Below the pieces are notes generated by a model. That model did no database searches and was not told the DNA's origin. It was given only the letters and a program-made list of their open reading frames with translations. A program made the translations under genes and the position numbers. From positions 14,408-78,407 of the forward strand of contig CAVVKQ010000003.1 of assembly GCA_963748985.1 (NCBI GenBank): a DNA stretch of 64,000 nt, written 5' to 3'. Shown piece by piece: positions 25,751-34,909 of the stretch. Position 1 is the stretch's first letter, and every line of letters starts with the position of its first letter. This DNA comes from RPQJ01 sp963748985 (lineage in GTDB: Bacteria > Pseudomonadota > Gammaproteobacteria > Steroidobacterales > Steroidobacteraceae).

Positions 25751-26656
25751 TCACGGCGCTGCGAGGTACTTCATCGGGTTGAGGACGTTGCCGTCCCGCA
25801 GCACCTCGAAATGCACGTGAGTACCGGTGGAGCGGCCAGTGCTGCCAATGATGGCGATGGCGTCGTTCTTCTGCACCGGCCGGCCAACCTGCACCAGGTT
25901 GCGCGAGTTGTGGCCGTAACGAGTCACGTAGCCCGTCGGGTGCGTGATCTCGACGACGTTGCCGTAACCCTGCTTCCAGCCTGAATACGTCACGACGCCG
26001 GGGCCGACGGCGATGACGCGGGAGCCCGTAGGACCGGCGAAGTCGACGCCCGCATGGAACGCGCCGCGACCCGTGAACGGATCGCTGCGACGGCCGAAAT
26101 GCGAGGAAATCCAGCCGCCGATCAGCGGCAGCCCGCCCGGCATGATGCGCTGGCCGAGTTCACGCGACGCCATGACCATCTCGAGCGCCCCTAACTGCTG
26201 CGCGCGGTCGTTGATCTGTTCTTCAAGGGTGTCGAGCACTGCAGTGAGTTCAGGCACCTGCACGGAGCCACCCTGCGCCTCTTGTCCCTCGGGACCGCCA
26301 GCGGGGGGCGGCTTGGCAAAATCGAATTCACCGCGGTCGAGGCCGGCCAGGTCCGTGAGCCTGCGCCCCAGGGCGTCGAGTCGGATCAACTGGGCGTTCA
26401 GGGAACCGATTCGCGTGGCCAGGGCGTCGACCTTGCCATCGATCTGCCCGCGGGCGGCCTGCAGGTCAGTCTTCTGCTGGGCCATGGCGCGCGCATAGGC
26501 GCGCTGCTCGGCATTGCCGCCGAGCAGGAAACGCCCGAGCGCCAGGCCGGCGATGAAGATGCCGACGATGAGAACCGAGGCCAGCAGCAGGTGTGGCCCG
26601 GTGAGGTCGATCTCTCTGGTGCGGCCATGGGGGCCGGTAACGATCCGCAAATTCAT
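25751..26656 (-). CDS. M23 (LytM-type) murein metallopeptidase, membrane-anchored
   Basis: 301 residues. A single membrane anchor (HLLLASVLIVGIFIAGLALG, about 23-43) is followed by a coiled coil (about 50-170) and an M23 domain: SSHFGRRSDPFTGRGAFHAGVD (zinc His and Asp), YGNVVEITHP, YGHNSR and THVHFEVLRDG. All zinc-binding positions are present, so it should be an active endopeptidase against peptidoglycan cross-links. The start at 26656 begins MNLRIVTGPHG, just before the anchor. Standard neighbour of secA and lpxC in this class. Divergent from the DUF721 gene. Confidence 0.9.
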   Translation of the reverse strand: MNLRIVTGPHGRTREIDLTGPHLLLASVLIVGIFIAGLALGRFLLGGNAEQRAYARAMAQQKTDLQAARGQIDGKVDALATRIGSLNAQLIRLDALGRRLTDLAGLDRGEFDFAKPPPAGGPEGQEAQGGSVQVPELTAVLDTLEEQINDRAQQLGALEMVMASRELGQRIMPGGLPLIGGWISSHFGRRSDPFTGRGAFHAGVDFAGPTGSRVIAVGPGVVTYSGWKQGYGNVVEITHPTGYVTRYGHNSRNLVQVGRPVQKNDAIAIIGSTGRSTGTHVHFEVLRDGNVLNPMKYLAAP

Positions 26657-26814
26657 GCCGCGCCAACCCCCGGGGTGCGTCCGTGGCGAAAAGCGACACG
26701 ATCGCTGCATTGGCCAGCGGTCTTCATTGCGTCGTGTCACGGATTCGCGAGACTATGCCCCGACTGGCCACCTTTTGGCAAACAAATCGACTGTTTGCAC
26801 AGTTTACCTTAACA

Positions 26815-27108
26815 ATGACGGATCGCCTGAAACCGCTGTTCGGGGGCCTCGCACCGGGCCTGGCCGTCCTCGAGAAGAAGGCCGCCGCGGCGCAGTCATT
26901 GACCGAAAAAGTCCGCCTGGAGCTGACAGAGTCCCTGCGTCCGCACCTGGTGTCGGCTGCCCGGCGTGGCGACGACCTGGTCGTCATCATGGATTCCGCG
27001 GCGTGGACGCCCCGCGTGCGCTACGGAGCGCTGTCGCTCAAGGAACGGCTGGAGTCGGGCGGCGAACCAGCCATCGACAAGGTGGTGGTGAAGGTCAGAG
27101 GGAAGTGA
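26815..27108 (+). CDS. DUF721 (DciA-like) small protein
   Basis: 97 residues from the ATG at 26815. The pattern LTEKVRLELTESLRPHLVSA, then DDLVVIMDSAAWTPRVRYGALSLKERL matches DUF721, the family that includes the DnaB helicase-loading protein DciA. A start at 26683 is possible but would add 44 residues of no family resemblance over the divergent promoter area. DUF721 genes normally lie between secA and lpxC. The TGA stop is the first part of the heptad element that follows. The helicase-loader role is inferred from the family. Confidence 0.7.
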   Translation: MTDRLKPLFGGLAPGLAVLEKKAAAAQSLTEKVRLELTESLRPHLVSAARRGDDLVVIMDSAAWTPRVRYGALSLKERLESGGEPAIDKVVVKVRGK

Positions 27109-27192
27109 ATAGTGATTAGTGAATAGTGAGGATAGTCGGAGCCGCATGCGCTTGGCGCTCCTATTCCGACTAATCACTAATCACTATTCAAT
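27106..27192. repeat. Heptad inverted-repeat element 2 (TAGTGAT type)
   Basis: Left arm (27106-27141) steps through GAATAGTGATTAGTGAATAG and ends GATAGTCGGAG. Right arm (about 27161-27192) is its complement: TATTCCGACTAATCACTAAT and onward. The loop is about 20 bases. It fills the gap between the convergent DUF721 and lpxC genes and includes the DUF721 stop codon. It probably works as a bidirectional terminator. Confidence 0.9.
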
Positions 27193-27195
27193 TCC

Positions 27196-28110
27196 TCACG
27201 TCGCCGCCGCGGCCGCCGCGACATAACTTATTGGCGCGTCCTGCAGCGTTTCGAACGTCACTTCTTCCCACGCGCTTGCATCCGCAACCAGCGTGCGCAG
27301 CAGGCGGTTGTTGAGCCCGTGGCCCGACTTGAAACCGCTGAACTCGCCGATCAGGCTGTGCCCGAGCAGGTAAAGATCGCCGATCGCGTCGAGGATCTTG
27401 TGCTTCACGAACTCGTCTTCGTAGCGCAGGCCATCCTCGTTCAACACCCGGTAATCGTCGAGCACGATCGCGTTGTCGAGGTTGCCGCCGAGGGCCAGGT
27501 TCTGCGCGCGCATGTACTCCAGGTCACGCATGAAGCCGAACGTGCGGGCACGGCTGACTTCGCGCAGGAACGTGGTCGTCGAGAAGTCCATCGAAGCGAC
27601 CTGTGACCGGCGCTTGAACACCGGATGGTCGAATTCGATTTCAAAATTAACTTTAAAGCCGTCGTAGGGATCGAACCGCGCCCACTTGTCGCCGTCCTCG
27701 ACCTTGACGCTCTTCTTGATGCGGACGAAGCGCTTCGCAGCGTTCTGTTCCTCGATGCCCGCCGACTGCAGCAGGAAGACGAACGGCCCAGCGCTGCCGT
27801 CCATGATCGGTACTTCGCTGGCGCTCAATTCGACGACGAGGTTGTCGATGCCGAGGCCCGCAAGCGCGGACATGAGATGCTCGACCGTCGAGACCGTGCC
27901 TTCGCCCGCCGTGAGGCTGGTGCCGAGCGTGGTCTGGCTGACGTTGCCGGCCTTGGCCGGAATGTCGATGAGCTGGTCGAGGTCGGTGCGGCGGAAGACG
28001 ATGCCCGAATTCGCCGGGGCCGGACGCAGGACCATGAGCACCTTCTTGCCGGTGTGCAGGCCCACGCCCGTGGCGCGGATCGAATTCTTGAGCGTGCGTT
28101 GCTTCAGCAT
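27196..28110 (-). CDS. lpxC: UDP-3-O-acyl-N-acetylglucosamine deacetylase LpxC
   Basis: 304 residues, normal length. MLKQRTLKNSIRATGVGLHTG at the start, STVEHLMSALAGLGIDN with the first zinc histidine, and HKILDAIGDLYLLGHSLIGE with the second zinc pair, followed by GFKSGHGLNNRLLR with the general-base region. It catalyses the committed step of lipid A synthesis. It usually follows ftsZ directly, but here 9 kb of acyl-CoA genes lie between. A promoter is predicted just upstream at 28142-28171. Confidence 0.97.
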   Translation of the reverse strand: MLKQRTLKNSIRATGVGLHTGKKVLMVLRPAPANSGIVFRRTDLDQLIDIPAKAGNVSQTTLGTSLTAGEGTVSTVEHLMSALAGLGIDNLVVELSASEVPIMDGSAGPFVFLLQSAGIEEQNAAKRFVRIKKSVKVEDGDKWARFDPYDGFKVNFEIEFDHPVFKRRSQVASMDFSTTTFLREVSRARTFGFMRDLEYMRAQNLALGGNLDNAIVLDDYRVLNEDGLRYEDEFVKHKILDAIGDLYLLGHSLIGEFSGFKSGHGLNNRLLRTLVADASAWEEVTFETLQDAPISYVAAAAAAT

Positions 28111-28141
28111 GAAAGAGATTTGGCCGGGGACTTAGCCGCGC

Positions 28142-28171
28142 ATTTTACCACAGGCGAAAGAATAAGCCTAA
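28142..28171 (-). promoter_or_regulatory. Predicted lpxC promoter
   Basis: Minus-strand TTAGGC (complement of 28166-28171), an 18-base spacer and TAAAAT (complement of 28142-28147), about 32 bases before the lpxC ATG. The -10 is good; the -35 is moderate. Confidence 0.45.
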
Positions 28172-28190
28172 GCCCATGTTTCTCATGGAT

Positions 28191-29279
28191 TTATGAGGTT
28201 GCTGCGCGCTGCGCCTGGGCCCAGGCCAGGTCCGCAATCGCGTCGGTGAACGTCGCGTACTCACGGGCCCGCCCGCTGACGGCCGTTCCGCGCACCACCC
28301 GGCTCCGAATGCCGTGGAAGATGCCGGCCAGCCGGAACATGCCGAATGCCAGGTAGAACTCGAGGTCGCGCGGATCCAGCCTGAAGCCGGTGACCTGCTC
28401 GTAATGTGCCACGTACTCCGCTTCGGTCGGCAGGCCGAGCGCCACCGCGTCCCGGCCGCCGAGCATCGGGGTAGAAAGCGACGGCAGCCGATAGGCCATC
28501 AGGTGGTAGGCGAAGTCGGCGAGGGGGTCACCAAGCGAGGAGAGTTCCCAGTCGAGGATCGCCACCACGCGCGGTTCGGTCGGGTGGAACACCGCATTGT
28601 CCGAGCGGTAGTCGCCGTGCACGACCGCCGCGGACGGTTCCTGCGCCGGCATGTTGCGAGGCAGCCAGTCGATGACGCGCTCCATGGAGTCGATGCGACC
28701 ACCCGCCGTGTCTTCCTGGTACTGCTTCGAGAACCGCGCGATCTGCCGGCTAAGGTACCCGGTGGGTTTGCCGAAATCCCCGAGGCCCGCCGCTGCGGGA
28801 TGCACCCGATGCAGGCGCGCGAGGGCATCACAGAGCGCCAGCGAATGTTCACGTCGGTGTTCCTTCGCGACGTCCGGAAACGAGGGATCCCAGAAGATGC
28901 GTCCTGCGACGTGATCCATCACGTAGAACCAGGTCCCGATCACGGTCTCGTCGGTGCATAGCGCGTAGGTGCGTGGCACGGGCACGTCGGTGTGCTGACC
29001 GAGCGCGGTGATGACCTTGTATTCGCGATCCACCGCGTGGGCCGACGCCAGCAACTGGCCCGGTGGCTTGCGACGGAGCACGTACTGCTGCGACGGCGTC
29101 GTCAGCAGGTACGTTGGATTCGACTGCCCGCCCTTGAACTGGCGGATCGACAGCGGCCCCGCGAATCCTGCAACGTGCGCGTCGAGGTACTGCTGCAACC
29201 GATCGCGATCGATCTCGAGACCGGGACGCATCTCGGTCGTCGCGGCTTCAATCGTCGAGACGGTCGTCGTTCCGGTCAT
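28191..29279 (-). CDS. Phosphotransferase-family (APH/choline-kinase fold) protein, ACAD10/11-type
   Basis: A 362-residue protein-kinase-like fold enzyme. N-lobe IRQFKGGQSNPTYLL, then YVLRRKPPG with the ATP-binding lysine. The catalytic loop is VVHGDYRSDNAVF, and the metal-binding VAILDWELSSLGDPLADFAYH is present. This subgroup resembles the kinase domain fused to acyl-CoA dehydrogenases in ACAD10/ACAD11, which phosphorylate 4-hydroxyacyl-CoAs. Here it ends a minus-strand operon of beta-oxidation genes, so phosphorylation of a hydroxyacyl-CoA is a reasonable inference. The ATG at 29279 is preferred; 29231 is an alternative. Confidence 0.82.
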   Translation of the reverse strand: MTGTTTVSTIEAATTEMRPGLEIDRDRLQQYLDAHVAGFAGPLSIRQFKGGQSNPTYLLTTPSQQYVLRRKPPGQLLASAHAVDREYKVITALGQHTDVPVPRTYALCTDETVIGTWFYVMDHVAGRIFWDPSFPDVAKEHRREHSLALCDALARLHRVHPAAAGLGDFGKPTGYLSRQIARFSKQYQEDTAGGRIDSMERVIDWLPRNMPAQEPSAAVVHGDYRSDNAVFHPTEPRVVAILDWELSSLGDPLADFAYHLMAYRLPSLSTPMLGGRDAVALGLPTEAEYVAHYEQVTGFRLDPRDLEFYLAFGMFRLAGIFHGIRSRVVRGTAVSGRAREYATFTDAIADLAWAQAQRAATS

Positions 29280-29307
29280 GCGCCCACCCCGCGACCGCTG
29301 CCGGTCA

Positions 29308-30084
29308 TTACTTGCCCGTGAACTTCGGCGCGCGCTTCTCGCGGAACGCAGCGACGCCTTCGGCGAAGTCCTGGCTGTCTATGCACGGAGCCTGCAACCT
29401 GGCCTCGGCACGGATCGTCTGCTCGTAACCCATGTCGGGCGCGCTGCGCAGCAGTTGCTTCATGTAACCGAGCGCGACCGGCGCCGCATCGCACAACTGT
29501 TCGGCCCAGGCGACGGCCGCCGTCACGACCTGGTCGTCCGGCACGACACGATTGACGAGGTTCCATTCCAGGCATTTCGACGCCGGCACGCGCTCGCCGC
29601 TGATGGCGAGTTCAAACGCGCGACGGTGACCGACGCGTTCGGTGAGCAGCCAGGTGAGGCCGCCGTCGGGCACGAGGCCGATCTTCGCGAATGGCACCTG
29701 GAAGAACGCGCTTTCGCCCATCACGACCAGATCGCAGATGAGTGCGAACGAACCGCCAATGCCGGTGGCGAATCCGTTCACTGCCGCTATCACGGGTTTC
29801 GGCATGCGGGCAATCTCCCGCAGCGCCGCACCATATTCTTCGTTGAGCTGCCGCTCGACATCGGTGCCCGACGTCATGGGTTCGGCCTTGAGATCAGCGC
29901 CCGCACTGAAGCCCCGGCCGGCACCCGTCAGCACGACGGCGTGGACGGAGTCGTCGGCCGCCACTGCCTGCAGTTCTTTCTTCAAAGCATTGCGCAGGCC
30001 CGTCGTGAAGCCGTTCAGCGATTCGGGCCTGTTCAGCGTGACGATCGCGACACGACCGCGGCGTTCAACCAGCACTTCACTCAT
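29308..30084 (-). CDS. Enoyl-CoA hydratase/isomerase family protein
   Basis: A 258-residue crotonase-fold protein. Oxyanion-hole regions: GRGFSAGADLK and FATGIGGSFALICDLVVM; FAKIGLVPDGGLTWLL carries the usual Pro-Asp-Gly segment. The first catalytic Glu position of classical hydratases appears replaced (FATGIGGSF rather than the A-x-G-G-C-E-L type), which is more like PaaG/isomerase-type members. Located 28 bases upstream of the kinase gene and 15 bases after the FadB-type gene on the same strand, so part of one operon. Confidence 0.87.
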   Translation of the reverse strand: MSEVLVERRGRVAIVTLNRPESLNGFTTGLRNALKKELQAVAADDSVHAVVLTGAGRGFSAGADLKAEPMTSGTDVERQLNEEYGAALREIARMPKPVIAAVNGFATGIGGSFALICDLVVMGESAFFQVPFAKIGLVPDGGLTWLLTERVGHRRAFELAISGERVPASKCLEWNLVNRVVPDDQVVTAAVAWAEQLCDAAPVALGYMKQLLRSAPDMGYEQTIRAEARLQAPCIDSQDFAEGVAAFREKRAPKFTGK

Positions 30085-30099
30085 GGCGACTCGATCTCC

Positions 30100-32274
30100 T
30101 CACGAAGCCCTGGTCGCGGCCCTGGCCGCGCCTTCATAGTACGTCTCGCCCGACTGCGCACGCGCCAGCAACCCCTTGGTCGGCTTGAAACGCTCGCCGT
30201 AAGCCCGCGCGAGGCGCTTGCACTCGGCCACGAATTTTACGGGGCCGATCGTATCGATGTACGAGAGCGTGCCGCCCGTGTAGGCCGGGAAGCCCCAGCC
30301 GAGGATCGAGCCCAGGTCGGCTTCGTGCACGCTATTGAGCACGCCTTCCTCGAAACAACGCGCCGTCTCGAGCGCCTGGATGTACAACAGGCGGGTCTTG
30401 ATTTCCTCGATGCCCGGCTGCTGCGCGAGGCGCGGATACTCGTTCGCAAGCCCGGACCAGAGCGCCTTCCTGCCGCCTTCCGGGTAGTCATAGAAACCCG
30501 CGCCGCTCTTGCGACCAAGGCGCTGCAGGACCTCGACGAAGTGCTTCACGACCGGCCAGCTGACCGGCTCCTTGTACCTGGCGCCGAGATCTTCACGCGA
30601 CTGCTGCATGACCTTGTACGCAAGCTCGAGGCTCACTTCGTCGCTGACAGCCAGCGGGCCGACCGGCATGCCGGCAAGCTTGCCTGCGCTTTCGATCAGC
30701 TGCGGATCGATGCCTTCGGACAGCATCTTCGCGCCTTCAGCGGTGTACGTGCCGAAGCAGCGGCTGGTATAGAAGCCGCGGCTGTCGTTGACCACGATCG
30801 GTGTCTTCTTCAGCTGGCCAACGTAATCGAGCGCGCGCGCAATTGCCTCGTCACCCGTCTGCTTGCCGACGATGATCTCCACCAGCGGCATCTTCTCGAC
30901 CGGCGAGAAGAAGTGAATGCCGATGAAGCTCTTCGGCCGCTTCGACGCCTTGGCGAGGCCAGTGATCGGGAGCGTGGACGTGTTGCTCGCGAAAATCGAG
31001 GTCTTCGGGATCACGGCCTCGGCCTTCGCCGTGACGTCGGCCTTGATGCCGCGATGCTCGAACACTGCCTCAATCACGAGATCGGCGCCCTCGAGTTGGG
31101 CATAGTCGACAGTCGGCTTGATGCGTGCGAGTACGGCTGCGGCCTGCTCCTGCGTGCGACGCCCCTTCTCGACGTCTTTCGCCAGCAGCTTCGCCGAATA
31201 GGCCTTGCCCTTCTCCGCCTGCTCGGCCGTCGAGTCGATCAGGATCACTTCCATGCCCTGCATTGCCGAAACGTAGGCTACACCTGCTCCCATCATGCCG
31301 GCGCCGAGCACGCCGAGCTTCGTGACCTTCGACTTCGGCACGTCCGCAGGGCGCACCGAGAGCTTGTCGGCATTGCCCTTGTTCACGAACATCGTGCGGA
31401 TCAGGTTGCGAGCGACCGGGCCGGTCACGAGCGTCGCGAAATACTTGGCCTCGACCTCGAGGCCTTTCTCGATCGGCAGCAGTGTGCCTTCATAGACGCA
31501 CGACAGGATCGCGGCGGGTGCCGGATAGTTGTGCAGAGTCTTCTTCGCGACGAGCGCCGTGGCTCCCATGAACGTCTGCGTCGTGCCTGCGCTGGCAAAC
31601 GCCACGCCGCCCGGCACGCGATAGCCCTTCTGGTCCCACGGCTGTACCGTCACCGGCGAACCCATGAGCCAGCGCTTCGCGGCGGCAATCAGCTCGCCAG
31701 CCGGCACGACTTCGTGCACCAGGCCCAGCTTCTTCGCTTCGGCGGCCGCGATGTTGCCGCCTTCGAGCAGGTGCGGCAGTGCCTGCGTCACGCCGATCAG
31801 GCGCGGCATGCGCTGCGTGCCGCCGCCACCCGGCAGCAGGCCGACTTTCACTTCCGGCAGGCCGACGAACGCCTTCGGGTCATCCGCAATCACGCGGTAG
31901 TGGCACGCGAGGCACACTTCGAATCCGCCGCCGAGCGCGAGGCCATTGATGGCCGCAACGAACGGCTTGCCGCAGGTTTCGATCCGGCGCAGCAACTGGC
32001 CCAGGCCCGTGAAATTCTCGTACACCTGCACCGGCGTCAGTTGCGGGCCGAAGCTGCGCAGGAATTCGGTGAGGTCGTAGCCGGCGAGGAAGCTCGGCTT
32101 GCCCGACGTGATGATCGCGCCGCGGATGGCCGCGTCCGCGACGACTTGATCGACGATCACGGCGAGTTCCTTCTCGACCTCGGGACCGAGCACGTTCATC
32201 GAACGTCCCGGGCTGTCCATCGTGATCAGGGCGATGCCGTCGGCGTCGACGGCCAGGTTGAAGTGCTTGGACAT
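30100..32274 (-). CDS. Bifunctional enoyl-CoA hydratase / 3-hydroxyacyl-CoA dehydrogenase (FadB/FadJ type)
   Basis: 724 residues. N-terminal crotonase domain (about 1-190): KPSFLAGYDLTEF, LALGGGFEVCLACHYRV and LPEVKVGLLPGGGGTQRMPRL, with both catalytic glutamates. Central NAD-binding domain starts VTKLGVLGAGMMGAGVAYVSA near residue 315, then FASNTSTLPITGLA and FIGIHFFSPVEKMPLVEII. Two C-terminal dimerisation domains follow. It performs hydration and dehydrogenation in fatty-acid or side-chain beta-oxidation and pairs with the adjacent thiolase (27-base gap). Confidence 0.93.
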   Translation of the reverse strand: MSKHFNLAVDADGIALITMDSPGRSMNVLGPEVEKELAVIVDQVVADAAIRGAIITSGKPSFLAGYDLTEFLRSFGPQLTPVQVYENFTGLGQLLRRIETCGKPFVAAINGLALGGGFEVCLACHYRVIADDPKAFVGLPEVKVGLLPGGGGTQRMPRLIGVTQALPHLLEGGNIAAAEAKKLGLVHEVVPAGELIAAAKRWLMGSPVTVQPWDQKGYRVPGGVAFASAGTTQTFMGATALVAKKTLHNYPAPAAILSCVYEGTLLPIEKGLEVEAKYFATLVTGPVARNLIRTMFVNKGNADKLSVRPADVPKSKVTKLGVLGAGMMGAGVAYVSAMQGMEVILIDSTAEQAEKGKAYSAKLLAKDVEKGRRTQEQAAAVLARIKPTVDYAQLEGADLVIEAVFEHRGIKADVTAKAEAVIPKTSIFASNTSTLPITGLAKASKRPKSFIGIHFFSPVEKMPLVEIIVGKQTGDEAIARALDYVGQLKKTPIVVNDSRGFYTSRCFGTYTAEGAKMLSEGIDPQLIESAGKLAGMPVGPLAVSDEVSLELAYKVMQQSREDLGARYKEPVSWPVVKHFVEVLQRLGRKSGAGFYDYPEGGRKALWSGLANEYPRLAQQPGIEEIKTRLLYIQALETARCFEEGVLNSVHEADLGSILGWGFPAYTGGTLSYIDTIGPVKFVAECKRLARAYGERFKPTKGLLARAQSGETYYEGAARAATRAS

Positions 32275-32301
32275 ACTGCTGGTTCCTGGTCGGTCGGCGC
32301 G

Positions 32302-33511
32302 TCAGACGCGCTCGATGATGGTGGCCGTACCCATGCCCGCGCCGACGCAAAGCGTGATCAGCGCGGTGTTGAGGTTACGGCGTTCGAGTTCGTCAAGGAC
32401 GATGCCCGTGATGATCGCTCCGGTGGCACCCAGCGGGTGACCCATGGCGATGGCACCGCCGTTCACATTGACCTTGTCGTGCGGCACGCCCATCGCACGC
32501 ATGAAGCGCAGCACGACGGAGGCGAACGCCTCGTTGACTTCGAACAGGTCGATGTCCTTGACCGTCATGCCGGCGCGCTTCAGCAACTTCTGCGTCACCA
32601 GCGCAGGGCCGGTCAGCATGATCGCGGGCTCGCTGCCGATCGACGTGAACGCACGGATGCGCGCGCGCGGCTTGAGGCCGGCCTTGCCGCCAAAACGCTT
32701 GCTGCCGACCAGCACGCCCGCAGCGCCGTCGACGATGCCGCTCGAGTTGGCAGCCGTGTGCACGTGGTTGATCGAATCGACTTGCGGGTACTTCATCTGC
32801 GCGACGGCATCGAAGCCTGCCTGTTCACCCATTGCGGCGAATGCCGGCTTCAGCGTGGCCAGGCTCGCAAGCGTTGCATCCGGGCGCATGTGTTCGTCGC
32901 GGTCGAGCATGACGCGGCCGAGGATGTCCCGGACCGGCAGGATCGACTTCGCGAAGCGTCCTTCCGCCCAGGCAGCGGCTGCACGACGCTGGCTCTCGAC
33001 AGCGAAACCATCGACGGTTTCGCGCGTGTAGCCGTCGAGCGTCGCAATGAGATCCGCGCCCACGCCCTGCGGCACGAAGTACGTGTTGTAGGCGACGGCG
33101 GGGTCGGCCACCCAGGCGCCGCCGTCGCTGCCGATCGGGACGCGCGACATCGACTCGACGCCGCCCGCCACTACCGCCTGCGACTGGCCGGACATGACCT
33201 GCGCCGCGGCGTTGTTGATTGCTTCGAGGCCCGAGGCGCAGAAGCGGTTCAGCTGCTGGCCCGGCACGGATTCGGCGTAACCGGCGACGAGCGTGGCCAC
33301 GCGCGCGATGTCGGCGCCCTGCTCGCCGATCGGCGAGACGCAGCCGAGCACGACGTCGTCGAGCAGGGCTCGTGTCGAGGCTGTTGCGATCGCGCACGGC
33401 CTGCAGCGTCTGCGCGGCGAGCTGCATCGGGGTGATGCTGTGGAGCGAGCCGTCGGGCTTGCCGCGGCCCCGCGGCGTGCGGACGTGGTCGTAGATGAAG
33501 GCGTCGGCCAT
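32302..33511 (-). CDS. Acetyl-CoA acyltransferase (thiolase), frame disrupted
   Basis: The N-terminus MADAFIYDHVRTPRGRGKPDG (start 33511) continues to RDRNSLDTS. The remainder, LLDDVVLGCVSPIGEQGADI, the nucleophile segment LNRFCASGLEAIN, NGGAIAMGHPLGATGA and LCVGAGMGTA, is in the neighbouring frame. Removing one base from the CCC run (plus-strand GGG at about 33366-33368) gives an uninterrupted 402-residue thiolase, the normal length, with both catalytic cysteines and the histidine. It cleaves 3-oxoacyl-CoA. One extra base in a homopolymer makes sequencing error plausible. Partner of the FadB-type gene downstream. Confidence 0.85.
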
Positions 33512-33658
33512 GCGTGTGACTCCGGTCAGGCCGCGCGGGCGATCACGCTCCGCGTGGCAGTTCTTCAAAACCTGCGGGTTGGGGCGGACCCTTGGCCCAG
33601 GCCCTCCAGCATCATAAAGGACTGGTCAACGGACCGTCAGCTTGGCCGCGTGCCTCAA

Positions 33659-34802
33659 CTAGGCCAGGCCACCGGCTGCGCGCAGCTGCTCGATTTCTGC
33701 CGCGGTGAACCCCGCTTCCGCCAGGACTTCACCGCTGTCGGCGCCCGCACGATGTGGCGCCTGGACCGGTGCGGCTGCGGTAGCGACTGAACCGTGGCGC
33801 CGGCGCATGCTGCTCGACACCATTCACCGTGGTGAAGCTGCCGCGCGCGACGTTGTGCGGATGCCGCGCGGCTTCGCCGAGACTGAGTACAGGTGCGACG
33901 CACGCGTCGGTGCCTTCGAAGATTGCGGCCCACTCGTCGCGCGTCTTCGTCCGCACTGCCGCCGCGATGGCTGCTTCCGCTTCAGGCCAGTGCCTGCGAC
34001 TCCCCGGGTAGCCCGCCGCGAGGAATTTCCTGTCGACGCCAAGCTTCTCGATCAGCAGCGCGTAGAACTGCGGCTCGATCGAGCCGATCGCCAGGTACTT
34101 GCCATCGCTGGTCTCGAAGGTACCGTAGTAAGGCGCCGCGCCCGCGAGCATCAGCTACCCGTCTCGTCGCGGAAGTTCGGGATCGGAGGCACGCTGCGAA
34201 GAAACATGCTGAGCAACGCGATCGACACCGTCCGTCATCGCGGCATCGATCACCTGGCCCTTGCCCGAGCGGGAGGCCTCGAGCAGGGCCGCAAGCAGGC
34301 CGGCGAGCAGCATCATGCCGCCGCCGCCGAAATCGGCGACGAGATTCAGTGGCGGAACCGGCTTGCGGCCACGTTCGCCGATCAGGTGCAGCGCACCAGT
34401 GAGCGCGAGGTAATTGATGTCGTGCCCCGCCGTATGCGCGAGCGGTCCGGCTTGGCCCCAGCCCGTCATGCGCCCGTAGACGAGCTTCGGATTGCGCGCG
34501 AGACAGACCTCCGGCCCGACACCGAGGCGCTCGGTCACGCCGGGCCGGAAGCCTTCGATCAGCGCATCCGCGCCGTCAATGAGCCGCAGCAGCGTCGCAA
34601 TGCCCGCAGGACTCTTCAGGTTGAGCGCGATCGACCGTCGGTTGCGCAGCAGGGTGTCGACCGGATCGGGTTCCCCGGGTTGCGCCGAGGCACGGTCGAC
34701 GCGGATGACCGTCGCACCCATGTCGGCCAGCATCATGGCGCAGAACGGCGCTGGACCCAGCCCCGCGAGTTCGATGATCCGGATTCCCTGTAGCGGTCCC
34801 AT
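33659..34802 (-). pseudogene. Alpha-methylacyl-CoA racemase-like (CaiB family), multiple frame lesions
   Basis: MGPLQGIRIIELAGLGPAPF, the LLRNRRSIALNLKS segment, LIEGFRPGVTERLG, GRMTGWGQAGPLA, GHDINYLALTGALH and IDAAMTDG (catalytic Asp region) identify an AMACR-type family III protein. Three indels break it. An extra base near 34230 shifts the frame through IALLSMFLRSVPPIPNFRDE. A missing base near 34155 restores the first frame at MLAGAAPYYGTFE. An extra base near 33783 shifts it again to the proper C-terminus VLAEAGFTAAEIEQLRAAGG. Corrected, it would be about 380 residues. Three lesions in one gene suggest a decaying gene, unless reads show errors. Expected role: epimerising 2-methylacyl-CoAs for beta-oxidation. 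GTG at 34817 is another possible start. Confidence 0.8.
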
Positions 34803-34909
34803 GCGTTCCAGCCTCACGATGTGTTGCGAGCGATCGCCTTCCTACCATTGGCGCGCCGGCGAGGGAAGCATATCCTGCGCGGGCTTCCGCACACTGCCGG
34901 GTAAAATCG

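Noticed and set aside
29008..33435. A plus-strand open frame of about 1475 codons opposite the beta-oxidation genes
   Set aside because: Antisense to four clear genes; the translation has no recognisable motif and is dominated by Arg, Ala, His and Asp, as expected from the complement of biased coding sequence.
33512..33658. An operator before the thiolase gene (GGTCAACGGACC area)
   Set aside because: Arms are only four bases and the order differs from the TTGACC-N3-GGTCAA type, so it is not distinguishable from chance.
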